From Sipunculus nudus (Eukaryota; Annelida; Sipuncula; Golfingiida; Sipunculidae): a DNA stretch of 64,000 nt. The position numbers and the translations under genes are program-made. The notes under the pieces are model-generated. The model worked only from the letters and a program-made list of their open reading frames with translations. It did not search any database and was not told the DNA's origin. Location: contig CM049306.1 in assembly GCA_026874595.1 (NCBI GenBank), positions 39,742,019 through 39,806,018 on the forward strand, given 5' to 3'. Shown piece after piece: positions 12,764 through 23,679 of the stretch; the stretch's first letter is position 1, and each line of letters starts with the position of its first letter.

Positions 12764-12826
12764 AATACTGTCGACCATACGCTACCAGGTCACTCAACTT
12801 CCAATGGATCGCTTACGGCTGTGGCG
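12764..12826 (+). CDS. Membrane-protein gene, penultimate exon (partial gene)
   Basis: A 63-base exon is bounded by a pyrimidine-rich acceptor (tattacttttcag, AG at 12762-12763) and a consensus donor (gtaagt from 12827). Read in the phase that fits the terminal exon at 14448 (two bases, 20 codons, one base), it has no stop and ends in Ala-Tyr-Gly-Cys-Gly, which leads directly into the hydrophobic helix of that exon. Both borders are then phase 1, the usual arrangement for extracellular segments of animal membrane proteins. A second frame is also open, so the phase assignment rests on compatibility with the next exon. Earlier exons and the start codon were not found. Confidence 0.55.
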
Positions 12827-12872
12827 GTAAGTAGAGGATCTTTGTAGGTTGGCCATCCTAGTACCTTAATGT

Positions 12873-13029
12873 AATGGCGTCAATGTTTCAGCAAAGGGGG
12901 TTGAGGTTGAATTGCAGGCTTGGAGTTAATCAAAAGTGGGTCAACTTTTTTTTTATAAACTTTCCACTTGCTAAAAAGGGGGTGTATACGTATACCCCAC
13001 CCCTACTCTTCCTGTATTGACGCCCATTG
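12873..13029. mobile_element. MITE in the intron of the membrane-protein gene
   Basis: Terminal inverted repeats read AATGGCGTCAATG at the left (12873) and TATTGACGCCCATT at the right (to 13028). The interior is about 155 bases with G-rich and C-rich patches. The ends resemble hAT-type termini, but I see no clear 8-base target duplication. Confidence 0.5.
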
Positions 13030-13039
13030 ATTTACATAG

Positions 13040-13930
13040 AAAGAAGGAAGAACCGTCTGCGGTGTAATCAGATTACTTAACACGTTGGACTCTCAGGGAA
13101 CTTCTAAGACGTCACTCGGAACATAAACTTACACGATCGTTGACACAATGGCCATCAAACGTGTAGATATAAGTGTTCAGTGTGACACTCGCTGTCTAGT
13201 AAAGGTGATTTAATCTGACAAATATTCAAAGCAGCTTAAAATAATATCTTACTTCCCCACCGAAAGGGCCATTTTGATTAATTTGCCAACTTCAATCGGA
13301 TCACCTGTGCAGCTACAAAAACCGAGGTAAGCTCAATAGTCCGATTAATTACAAAATCCACCCTAATATTTTAGCTTACACAGGCGTGGTTCAACCTAGA
13401 CCCGTAATACCCTTCGCTGTAGCTTTATTCATTTTCACATGTGTCGTGTGATTATGATAACGTGTTGTCTAATAAATTTTCATTAATGAGTCCATTACTT
13501 CCTTTATATTTGTTGCTAGCTTGTGATAAAACTTTTGAAACCGACTACAGTTTTTTTTGTAGCAAACTGATCTGGGCACGAGTGAAAGGTTCATGAGCCA
13601 GCTTTGGGATGTAATGCTACTAATATTTTAGCCTTTTAATTCAAAATTTCCCCGTCTAATGCGTGCCGATGTTTCATGGTGTTGCACATTGTAATAAATA
13701 TTTAAACTAATGCACTTTAACTCTTTTGACAATAATTATTGTAACATCTTTTCTGGCTAAGTGATATTGGATAAATGGTTAGAAATATCTAATTTGCTTC
13801 AGTATTGACCAGTAAAAGGTTTATTGTTCCTTCCCCGATAACAACATGATAGAAGTCATTTAAATATTGAATGTAATTCTTCATAAATTAAGATTTATAG
13901 ACATGGAATGGAATATACCACCTATTGATC
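13040..13930. other. Intron, no further feature seen
   Basis: AT-rich intron sequence of the membrane-protein gene between the 12873 MITE and the tandem array. No open frame of note. Confidence 0.45.
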
Positions 13931-13933
13931 ATT

Positions 13934-14447
13934 CTTATTTAGTTATTTTGAGGAGCCTTTCTAGTCTGACAACGTACCCCTCATATACCCCCTATTGATA
14001 ATTCTTATTTCGTAAATTCAGGAGCCTGCCTAGTCCTCTAAAGTACCCCTCATATACCACATACTGATCATTCTTATTTAGTAAATTTGAGGAGCCATTC
14101 TAGTCCAAAAATGTACCCCTCATATTACACCTGTTGATCATTCTTATTTAGTAATTTTGAGGAGCCTTTCTAGGGCCGACAACGTGCCATTCATATAACC
14201 CCTATTGATCATTCTTATTTCGTAATTTCAGGAGCCTGCCTAGTCCTATAAAGTACCCCTCATATACCACATACTGATCATTCTTATTTAGTAAATTTGA
14301 GGAGCCATTCTAGTCCAAAAATGTACCCCTCATATTACACCTGTTGATCATTATCATTCTTATTTAGTAATTTTGAGGAGCCTTTCTAGGGCCGACAACG
14401 TGCCATTCATATAACCCCTATTGATCAATCTTATTTCGTAATTTCAG
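13934..14447. repeat. Tandem array containing copies of a splice acceptor
   Basis: About seven to eight units of roughly 70 bases, each with the order tgatcattcttattt, gtaattt.aggagcc, tagtcc, gtacccctcatata. They are grouped into a higher-order period of about 210-225 bases made of three variants, distinguished by ggagcctgcc, ggagccattc and ggagcctttc. The ggagcctgcc variant occurs at 14021, at 14231 and at the true exon junction at 14447, each time preceded by ttcag. The array therefore overlaps the acceptor and the first codons of the terminal exon. It ends where the exon sequence becomes unique. Confidence 0.85.
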
Positions 14448-14656
14448 GAGCCTGCCTAGTCCTGTTCCTGCTGGTGGTCATACTTGCAGTGAAGGTCGTC
14501 CTGCCAGACTGCTGTGTCAAGCCCCGGGATCCCCCTCCCGTGACTAATATGACCGTAGCAGCAGGACCACCCATCACTAAAGTCCCCGTGGAGGACGAGA
14601 AGGAAGAACTCGGCCAGAAAGTTCCGGAGAAAGATGAAATCAGTATAGACTTCTAG
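14448..14656 (+). CDS. Single-pass membrane protein, terminal exon
   Basis: The acceptor aatttcag ends at 14447 and the stop TAG is at 14654-14656. In the phase continuing from 12826 the exon begins Gly-Ala-Cys-Leu-Val-Leu and forms one hydrophobic helix of about 20 residues (LVLFLLVVILAVKVVL). A Cys pair follows (PDCC, a possible palmitoylation site), then a cytoplasmic tail of about 45 residues that is proline-rich (DPPPV) and then acidic (VEDEKEE). This is the layout of a type I membrane protein with a short tail. AATAAA at 14937-14942 supports this as the gene's 3' end. I recognise no family, and no catalytic or signalling motif stands out. The upstream array holds alternative acceptors, discussed as a finding. 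Confidence 0.65.
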
Positions 14657-14936
14657 AAAGAGACACATAAGCCGCCTGTAGAGGGAGATAGGAACAGTGT
14701 CTATTTACTGTGGGATTCCAGGAAGTTGTCCTAGGAAGATAATTTAGATATATTTAATGATTATTGAATTACTGTAATATAATGAACAAACAAGATTAAT
14801 GAAAAATCTGTTGGTGTATGCCATACCACAATATTAATTTATTGTCGTTAAATGAACAATGTAGAAAAAAAGATTTCAAGAAGATACAGTTCATTTCTGT
14901 AGTGTCTGGCACAATAGAATAAGTGCAGTTTAATGA

Positions 14937-14942
14937 AATAAA
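14937..14942 (+). terminator. Polyadenylation signal AATAAA
   Basis: A canonical hexamer about 280 bases after the stop of the membrane-protein terminal exon. It gives a 3' UTR of ordinary length. Confidence 0.5.
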
Positions 14943-14949
14943 TTACTGA

Positions 14950-16850
14950 TAAATTAATAATCTGTATATTATACAGAGGTAGACAGACCCTAATACAGGG
15001 AGACCTAGAGGAATCACATCTAGAGAACTAGAGGAATCATATTAAGCATGATATAGTATCATATATCAGAATATGATCATCGTATAATCAATACTTTATT
15101 ATAAAATGATTCCAGGAGATGAGTAAGACCTACAGAATCAGTGTACTGAGTAGAAAAGGTCGTCATATCTTGATTCTTGGTATTACACGATGTAGTTACG
15201 ACGTGAAACATTATGAAAATCTATCAGGATCATTTTAATCGTCCTTCTATTTTTCTGGGTCATATTTTTTTTTTCTACGGATGAGCACCAGGTCAGTGAT
15301 ATTGATTATTTTGTGCTCCATCCTCGACCCCTTCGAGGAATCGTGAAGGTACGATGGACCAGACCAGAAATGATCGCCCTCTCGCTCCAAAATGTTTGCT
15401 CTGGGAGTCCGAAGAAAATGTTTGATTTAATATGGCCTAAGAGAAATATATATTTAAATGAAGTGTATTAACTAAAGAAGTATATCAGATGTTTATTTAG
15501 TATTAACGTCTAGTTTCAGAGGCAACCTTATAAAATAAGGCTAAAAGGCAATTTAAGTGTTTCCACAAGCACCGTTTGTCTAGGTATGCGGTGTTTTTAT
15601 AATGGGTCACCGCAACGATTGAAACAGATTTGCAAAGAATCTGACCGACTGCCTTACCCTTACACCAATTCTTGGCTCCATCAGTCACCCATATTCCTTA
15701 CAGTTAAATTGATGGATCAGTTGTTATATAAGGCATAAAGGTGTATATAAAATACCATCAGGTAATGGTAATCTGGCATATTGTTAATCCCTTATGACAT
15801 CAGGTGCTTATGTAGAATTATAAAGAAGTCACATGGATGGGCGGCGGGGGAGGGGGTTATTATTTTTGGGTGTGAGGAGATATGACTGGAGACCGCATTG
15901 GCCATCAGATGGCGCTTCATAACAAGTAACCAAAATACTTTAACCAGCCGCCTTGTGTTCATGGGAGGTGTAAATGGACTAAATAACAATTAAAAAAGAG
16001 AGCTGATAGACGTGTTTTCCACTAGAAAAGGTATGGGATTAATTCCTTTCACTGTGGTGAACAAACATTCTAGTATTGTATTTGTCCATGGATTAATAAC
16101 TGTTTAGCGATATTTTGAATAACCCGTAGAGAATTATATGATTGTGCGAGAATTCGTGACAATATGGCGGTGGTATTTCTTTCAGTAAAGTCATGTTTTA
16201 TCACGCCTTCATCAGCCATTCTCCCGATTATGTTGCAAGGGAATTTTTGTTGGGTTATCCACAAAAGCAGCATTTTTTTATGCATGTTATTCACAATGTT
16301 CAATACAATGTTCATGATAAGTGGTGTATGTATACATATATGTAGTGGGTGGCGTGAATGAAGTGGGTGGCGTAAATAATAATCTGTTTTTATTTGGCGC
16401 TGGAAACAAATTTATATTACTTTCCACTTGTTCTCCATGCAGATATGGTGCTTGTGGGCTTATGCAATTATTTATAACATATTGATACTTTGTGTTGTCA
16501 GTAAAGCCACTATTACCACTAATACTGGCAGTATATTATGAACATCAGGGGGCGGTACTATCCTTTTTGCTCAGTGGCGTACATTAAATGACAAAAGATA
16601 TGATTTTTACATATTAATTTGTCAGAATATATTGATTAACGACATATAATCTAAAGATTAGCTAGATAACTCGCTTGAAGTACACAAAAAAAAGCCTGTG
16701 CACGCTTAATGTATCATTGAGCTGGTTTATGGGCATAGTTACGAAATTATGCGTTAGATATACATTAAAACACAACGACTTCTCTATGTGATGAAAGGTA
16801 CTTTGTTCGTGATGCAAGCCCCGTGAAGGTCGGTTGTGTATTTAATGTAA
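14950..16850. other. No gene seen
   Basis: AT-rich intergenic DNA. Short frames at 15503-15688, 15792-15989 and 16070-16315 lack splice or domain support. Confidence 0.45.
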
Positions 16851-16851
16851 G

Positions 16852-16900
<49 letters not shown>
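16851..16900. repeat. (TA)n microsatellite
   Basis: TA alternation with one phase change in the middle (ataatat). Confidence 0.95.
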
Positions 16901-16904
16901 GTCA

Positions 16905-18850
16905 GTTCACATATAGGCAATTGGTGTCATTGTGTTGGATACTACGGCTTCAGTTGCACAATTGTTGGACAGAGCTGAAAAATTCAGGCGGTGTCTATAT
17001 ATGAATATAAGGTATCACTAGATTTTTAATGACCTCTAACACTATGGGAGTGGTCAAGTAGTTTAGATAAATTACCTAAGCCCAATGGCGGGCGAGAGAA
17101 GTTGTGAATTTCTTTAATGATGCACATGTATAGATATTTTGAAACGCTTTAAATATTTTTAAAACTTTGGTTGACTGAAATATTCAGAAAAAAATTCCAA
17201 TACCAAGCTTAGCCCGAGAAAACTGATGCCGACTCTTACACCATAATTGATTGAAAATAGCGACATACCCCCCTCACCCCCTTGATACATAGTAAACATA
17301 GTCCTTCTTGACACAGAGTTTATTATTATATTTATAGGTATTAAAAAATGATTATACAAGGTATACTTGACCCTGTTTCTGTTGCAAGCACATTTAAGAG
17401 AAAAGAAATAATGATTGTTGATTTATGTCCTGGATAAATCGTAGTTTACTTGCGCATATTTCGGCAAGAATAAAGATCACACAGCCAGAACTGTTAATTG
17501 GTAAATGCATGTTTTTCTATCAATTACAATAATTAACGGCACATTTGACTTAAATACCAATACACCAAAGAAAAGTGAAGTAAGACGCTGAACCAATCCC
17601 TATTCAATATAATGGCTCTTATGTAACAAAAGCAGAAACCTTGATTTATGATTTGATGCTATAGAAATGCCTAGACAATATGCTGTATAGGATATAACTA
17701 GAAACAATTCCCGCTGTTTTTTTTTCGTACTGACTGGCAACCGTGTGATTTCAGTTATTACATTCTAGGCAGCTGTAGAAGGATTCATGGAAACGTTAGA
17801 CGAATGTGTCAATATTGGTTTCATATCTAAAAAATAATAAGATGCGTTCAGTATATATTAAAGGAATGGGATATAATGATAAGAATAATGATATGCAGAT
17901 TGAACAGCCGTCCACCCCTCTAAATGCTATCGTCATTTACCGTCCCTTCCCGCCTAATATACTAGTAGAATCAATAGAGGTCAAGTGGTTCTACTGTCCC
18001 GGATGTAATTTTGCTGGATAGTATAAAATACGTTTATTCTAAATGCAGGCTTCAAACTTTTTAGCTGATAATACAATATACGGTAGTTTTGCCCTAGACA
18101 TAAAAATTACCACTACTATATGCGCTGCATGTCGAAAGCTGTGTATATATAACTGTTTATCTTGTACGTAATACTGATGTAGTCCTGTACATTTTAGATC
18201 ACTATACTGGAAGTTAAATTAGCATTCATATGTAGGTAGGTAGGGCGTATTTTATTCTAAGACACTATTTTATATCTATTTGGTACAAGTTCCTGCTCTT
18301 CCATATCGGTCTTTGTAAATCTATATTTGCACCGCATTTAGAGCTGGCTTTTTGTGGTATTTTAAATACATTTGCTAGAGATATTTAACACGTGGGCGTT
18401 TGTATGAATGGATTTATCTGTATTGGCATCAGTGCAATAAAAGGTGTGTGAATGTCAGACAGTCTTTGTGTTTTATATCTTCATATGGAGTTTTGTACTT
18501 TAATTACATAAAGAAAGAATTAAAGGTATAGAACGCTGTCAAGTGGGATTTTGTATGATTTTTCAAAAGTTATTTTCAAATATTTCCTTCATTCGTTTTA
18601 ATCATTGTAAAGCAATACTGAAATTGCGATTTTCAGAAACAAAATGAAATAAGTGCAAATAAAAATGCGTAAAAACAATACAACAGATACATTTTCATTA
18701 TGTTTATAAGTTAAATATGCAGAACATGCAGAAGCCGGAAAGTTGCCCGCAGATTTAATATGCGGCTTGAACACATAATAACGGCCGCGTGTTTACGTAA
18801 ATCCCTAAAAAAACACAAACGATGGCTTTCCTTTCCTCTACCTTCACTAA
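16905..18850. other. No gene seen
   Basis: AT-rich DNA. The open frame 17806-18021 has no supporting context. Confidence 0.45.
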
Positions 18851-18853
18851 TTT

Positions 18854-18914
18854 TTTTCAGCTTACGCCACTACATCCAGATATTTTTCAGCTTACGCCAC
18901 TACATCCAGATATT
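18854..18914. repeat. Perfect two-copy 30-base tandem duplication
   Basis: The unit tttttcagcttacgccac followed by tacatccagata is repeated twice with no visible difference, which points to a recent slippage or duplication event. Confidence 0.9.
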
Positions 18915-19242
18915 TTCAATACTGCAATTCAAACGTTACTATCAACCAGAATCTGGACATCTGCATCCCTCTTGATCTGATATTGATGATTTACACACCA
19001 ACCGTTCACAATACTTCTCTTCATACAACGTAACTGAAATCTCTTTTCAATACACACACAACATTCCTTACTTTAACCCTACACTGCCCCCCCCCTCCAT
19101 GACTTTAAACGGGTATATCAGCTAGTTGTAATATATTTGAAATATGCCATACAGACCCTAATAATTTGAAATGTGTCATACAGACGCTAAACAGGTACAT
19201 GTATATAGCTGTACAAAGTCAAACAATTTTTGCGTATATATA

Positions 19243-19305
19243 TATGCGTGTGTGTGTGTGTGTGTGTGTGTCTGCGAATCGTCCTCCCCCCCCCCCCCCC
19301 CCCCC
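19243..19305. repeat. (TG)n followed by poly-C
   Basis: Alternating GT at about 19249-19271 is followed by a C run of about 20 bases at 19286-19305. Confidence 0.9.
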
Positions 19306-19309
19306 GAAG

Positions 19310-19760
19310 AAATATTGAAGTCACTGTACCCACACCATTGTGTTTGATTAGTGCAATATATTTCACAGGATAAGAAAATAAGAATTATAGATAAGTACGG
19401 ATTAAATATTACATTTTTTTCTCTAAGTAATCAAACTTCAGGAGGTTTCGGTCCTTACCCATTCATTTATTTTAAAAGCCAATATATGTTTGTGGATATA
19501 TAGATTTAAGTGTAAACAACATAGGGCTGCAAATCGGCGCATAATGCCCTACTGAAAAAAAATATCCGTATTAAGCGATCGATTGCTGATAAAATGTTGG
19601 TATTGGTACAGAAATAAAGATACTATTAAATACATGATGAAAACAGTAACGTATAATCAATAATAAGAGATAAAGAAGGACTATTCATATTATAATTTTG
19701 TGAGGCACTGATGTTTCAGTTAGTTTTTAGGTGTTTTTATCAACGTTTACATTTGTTACA
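19310..19760. other. No gene seen
   Basis: AT-rich DNA upstream of the GC-richer block. No feature seen. Confidence 0.45.
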
Positions 19761-19768
19761 ATTTCCTT

Positions 19769-20530
19769 GTGGTATTAACAGGGTTACGACAAACAAGTAC
19801 CTGTTTGTGGCCAGATTCCGTAAACATGGGCGCTGTTAACAGATTATCACCCAACGCTTTCAAGCATCATCCAACTACCATTATGGTTGGTTATTCAAAG
19901 AGAGCTGTTTTAACAGCAGAAGCTCGGCTCAGCGGTGTGGAGACAGCGGGGGAAAGGCTCACGCTGGGTTCTTTATGAAATCCTTCTCACGTCACGGCGA
20001 GGTCCCCTGCCCATTAGCCGATGTTCCCAGACGACACTGCCAAATGCATTACAACTTAGTAACCCTGACGAGATTGTTGATATAATCAGGTATCACAACA
20101 GCCAGGCTGTTATATGCGGGCATCCCAGGGACTGAGAGTTCGTTCATAGAATCTACCTAATGGAAACAAAGGCAGTCCTTTGAAGGAGACAGCGTGACAA
20201 AACCCGCGCCCCAGGATTACCGACTTGTTAGGGTCATCGTTGAGTGGCACTGGCAGGTATTCTACGGAGCGCACACAAATGAATTACTTGTTTTGAAAAT
20301 TGCGTTGCAGCATCTTGGATATTAAACGGTTAACTAAAGTACTTTCTGACAAGAAGTTCGCCGAGGCTTCCAATTAACAAATCAAGTTTCCACAGTGGCC
20401 TAAAAAACCCATGTGTTGTATGAAGGGCCCGGAAAAGGCGTGTGGTTTCGTTACGATGTCATTTTATGGAAAGCGATGGCCCCGACTATCCAGTGCTCAG
20501 CGTCTAGCTTCCAGCTACCAGGGTAACCGT
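19769..20530 (+). promoter_or_regulatory. GC-richer island upstream of the MGC-protein gene, possible promoter or 5' UTR
   Basis: Composition is richer in GC and CpG than on either side (for example cgtcacggcgaggtcccc). Two short + frames (19769-19978, 19935-20135) have no recognisable domain. The block lies directly upstream of the first coding exon at 20591, which itself starts after an acceptor-like sequence. A non-coding first exon and promoter here would fit. This is inference from composition and position only. Confidence 0.3.
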
Positions 20531-20594
20531 GTACACAAGATGATTACAAAACTGTGCACGGCTTAGGGTATATAATTTTCTATTTATCAGCACC

Positions 20595-20900
20595 ATGGGA
20601 TGTACATCTAGTCGCAATAGCAGTCCAGACGGAGCCAACGCTGGAGAGAATGAAGCGGAGAGGTTTGAGTGGCAATTGCAGTTCGCGTGGGAATCCACTG
20701 AAACGGACTCGAACTTCCGGACAAATTCCTCTTACACCGATCTAACATGTGTTGACACTGGCAATAGCATGCCTTCAATAGGTCAAAATGGGGGTCCTCC
20801 CATATGTGTTGCCGGGCAACAAACCGTTTCTGGCCCTTTATTGGAAGTGCCAGGCAAGAAACAGTCAATGGGCGCAAAAAGCAATAAACTTGCACCTGGG
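20595..20900 (+). CDS. Small lipid-anchored protein, exon 1 (Met-Gly-Cys start)
   Basis: The start at 20595 has a strong context (caccatggga). Just before it, ttttctatttatcag (AG at 20589-20590) looks like a splice acceptor, so a 5' UTR intron is likely. The 102 codons begin MGCTSSRNSS: Gly2 with Ser5 or Ser6 fits N-myristoylation and Cys3 fits palmitoylation, which would place the protein on the inner face of membranes. Residues about 19-33 (EAERFEWQLQFAWES) could form an amphipathic helix. The rest is Ser, Thr, Gly and Pro rich and probably disordered. A consensus donor gtaagt starts at 20901, phase 0. Length and start resemble small membrane-anchored adaptor or anchoring proteins, but I recognise no specific family. 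Confidence 0.7.
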
Positions 20901-20939
20901 GTAAGTGAATATAGTGACTGACATCTACAGTCTGTTTGT

Positions 20940-20942
<3 letters not shown>

Positions 20943-20992
<50 letters not shown>
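20943..20992. repeat. (GA)n microsatellite
   Basis: About 25 GA units only some 40 bases after the donor at 20901. It also creates a false Ser-Leu repeat frame on the minus strand (20608-21033). Confidence 0.95.
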
Positions 20993-20994
<2 letters not shown>

Positions 20995-20999
20995 TATGT

Positions 21000-21690
21000 T
21001 ATCACGCAGATGTGTATTTTTATATTTTTCCAAATTATGATCATTATTGCATATTTAATTCATAAAGTGATCTATGTACAAATCGCCTCTTTATTGACAA
21101 ACACCCTTTTTTAGGCTAAAAGATATTTTGTTCTCGGGCACTTCCCCCCCCCCCCCGAAATTCTTGCAGGAGGATTTATTTGATTATAAAATAAATTTAC
21201 TAAAACGGGTTAACAAACCAAAATTTAATTGGAATTTGTTTTTAATTTTTATTGAAAGAAATGTAGGAGCGGCAGCGCCTAAAAATTCTGCTGGAAAAAC
21301 AAAGTAGAACAAGTTCCCGATGATGGGCAATGAGGCTCAGCTGAATGTGACATACAGTTGACACATGCATTCATTATTGATGTAAACGTAAAATCTCTTG
21401 AAAATATTGGATAAGGAACCTTGAACAAGGACTACAGCATGACTAAAGTGCTCAAAATCATGCTTTTTGCCATTGGTCCTCAGAAAAGATGTTTCAGTGA
21501 CCATATTTAGGCTTTCCAACAAGATTTTACCAATAACTCCCCCCTGGATGCTAAGTTTCTACGTCCAACTGCAATAATTTTTGCCCATCTGACTAAAAGA
21601 GTTCTAAAATTATGTTCTTTCGCATAGCTCACATAATGTAAGTCACACTGACATTGTTTAAGGTTTCCAGGGAATTTGTACAGGAACCTA
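21000..21690. other. Intron of the MGC-protein gene, no further feature seen
   Basis: AT-rich intron sequence with a C run at about 21147-21157. Minus frames at 21337-21522 and 21507-21695 are unsupported. Confidence 0.45.
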
Positions 21691-21697
21691 CCCAAGT

Positions 21698-23266
21698 GGC
21701 GGATCCAGGATTTTACTTTTGAGGGTACACAACTGCCAGAAGGATATGATTTGTTTAAGTATTTCGCTCAGCATCGCCCTACAAATGGAACGTCGAATGA
21801 TTCATACAAAATTAATCAGGCCCTTCGTTCAGTCTGATTTGTGACCTTATTAAGTGACATTTGTGAAAGTAAATCTGCGATAAATGGGTATTTAAATATG
21901 AAAAAAATTTAAAATCTTAAATTAATAATGTCGAAATAACTTTATAAAAATCAATATATCTCATTAAACAGCATAATTAAAATTTAATACATGGCATGTA
22001 ATGATTTTGAGATCCTGCAAAAATAAAAATTCTTTTCAATTCGACAGCATTGTATCCATAAATATTGAGCGGCAGTGGCAATAGATATGAATCCCTGAAA
22101 CATTTTAATTGTAAACAGTTCTTCATTTAAATAAATGTTAAACCTAATCACAACTGAATTTACATGAAGTTCCACCCATCTCATATTGATCTAACGATGA
22201 ATACGTTTCAGAAATATTAATACCAAACAATTTAAATCAAAGTTACTGAATCTTCACACATACGACAAATATAAATTTAACATTTAAACACTTCTATATT
22301 ATTTGAGCAAAGCGGCAGGGAAAGCTGGTTTTGTATAGAATAAAGAACACTGAGATTGGAAAATAGAGAAACTCAACCCTGAAATGAAATTGAAGCATTT
22401 TTATTAACATGACTAAATATATAATAATTTCTTTGGTGGGTTTCACCCCACCCCCAACCCTCAGAAATTCATTCTTTCAGTATACTGCCCTATTTCGATA
22501 CTTTTCCACCACATCCGAATCTATAATTGCCTGGAATCGCAGATTTATAAAATTATATCATTATCATTCCATAAAGCACACCTTGTATACGGACACAACA
22601 AACTGAGAAAAAAATCCTGAAATCATATTCATACTACCAAGTCTGTGACAGCTGCTTTTCACAGCTACCACATACTTGGTATAATGCCGATGCTGAAAAT
22701 ATGCGGCAAATTTTTTTTTTTTTTTCATGTAATTATTCGTCCCAACCCCTACATTTAGCTGTTTCTGTATACAACTTGAACTGTCCGTACTATATGTCAG
22801 ATATTTAAAGTAGAAACTTTGCCTTGCGAAATATGTAGAACTACCCAAATTACATAAAATATTACAGAATTCCTTTAACTACACCATAAAGTATGGCTTA
22901 TTTCTGGCCATAGAGGTGATTTACCTTTAATATTTAGTCATTTAATTACATGCAATAGGTAATATCAAAAGTATTGGATAGGGAGCATTTCTATTTGGAA
23001 AGATATTGGGCAATGTAGTCCAGTGACCAAAGGGCGTTTCCAGTCATTGGTATTGCCGGGGTCCTCTTGAAAAAAGATGGGGTTACTGTGAGAAAATAAG
23101 TAAGGGGGCCAGCTCGGGATAAACATTTTCTCTGGTGAATTTAGATGAAAGAGTGTATGAAATATGGAAAAGGGCAACAAAAAACTTAAATATAAAAATT
23201 AATAAAATTACTAACGGTAAAGGGTGGGGGGAGGCACGTGCCCCTCGTGTCCCCTCTGGATCCGCC
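21698..23266. mobile_element. Possible hAT-like insertion with GGCGGATCCAG ends, inside the intron
   Basis: GGCGGATCCAGG at 21698 and its inverse CTGGATCCGCC ending at 23266 match over 11 bases. Similar ends bound the MITEs at 10454 and 33323. I could not find a target duplication, so these may be the ends of two different elements. The interior (about 1.55 kb) is AT-rich with no transposase. A poly-T run lies at 22712-22725 and a G-rich patch lies near the right end. Confidence 0.4.
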
Positions 23267-23301
23267 TATATCGCTTGAACCAACTTTTTGGTCCTAATTA
23301 T

Positions 23302-23303
<2 letters not shown>

Positions 23304-23359
<56 letters not shown>

Positions 23360-23360
23360 A
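23304..23360. repeat. (GA)n microsatellite
   Basis: A GA run of about 55 bases with an AA interruption near 23340. Confidence 0.95.
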
Positions 23361-23607
23361 AGCAATGTAAAAGAAAGAGAATATGTAACAGAATGAACCT
23401 TGAATTTTTTCTCAACTGAAATTTTCACTGTAAAGGTAAATACAAAACTGCATGTGCATGAACGTATTATTTACAGGAACATTACTTGCACTAAACAATG
23501 CTTACTCTAGCATATATATCCGGTAATCTGAATATTAAAATGTTAAATCTACTGATATTCAGTGTATGTGCCGGCGTACAATGCAATTTAATGTCTCTCT
23601 CACTCAG

Positions 23608-23673
23608 GATTGCCTTACACCTTCGGGAAACCAAGACAGCTATGATGACGTCACCAAGCGAAACGGCCACTAA
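23608..23673 (+). CDS. Small lipid-anchored protein, exon 2 (C-terminus)
   Basis: A pyrimidine-rich acceptor (tctctctcactcag) ends at 23607. In phase 0, matching the exon 1 donor, there are 21 codons (starting DCLTPSGNQ and containing SYDDVTKR) and then TAA at 23671-23673. The full protein is then about 123 residues. The SYDDV segment is a possible tyrosine-phosphorylation or SH2-type site, which is inference only. The intron is about 2.7 kb and holds a GA repeat and a possible hAT-like insertion. Phase match, splice consensus and absence of stops together support joining the two exons. Alternative or additional exons inside the intron cannot be excluded. Confidence 0.6.
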   Translation, partial: DCLTPSGNQDSYDDVTKRNGH

Positions 23674-23679
23674 TTAGTG

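Noticed and set aside
20569-20575. TATATAA just before the ATG at 20595 as a TATA box
   Set aside because: It lies only about 20 bases before the start codon, so the transcription start would fall inside the coding sequence. The context reads better as the pyrimidine tract of a splice acceptor.
20608-21033. Minus-strand 141-codon frame
   Set aside because: Its middle is the (GA)n microsatellite read as Ser-Leu repeats, and it overlaps the well-supported + exon.
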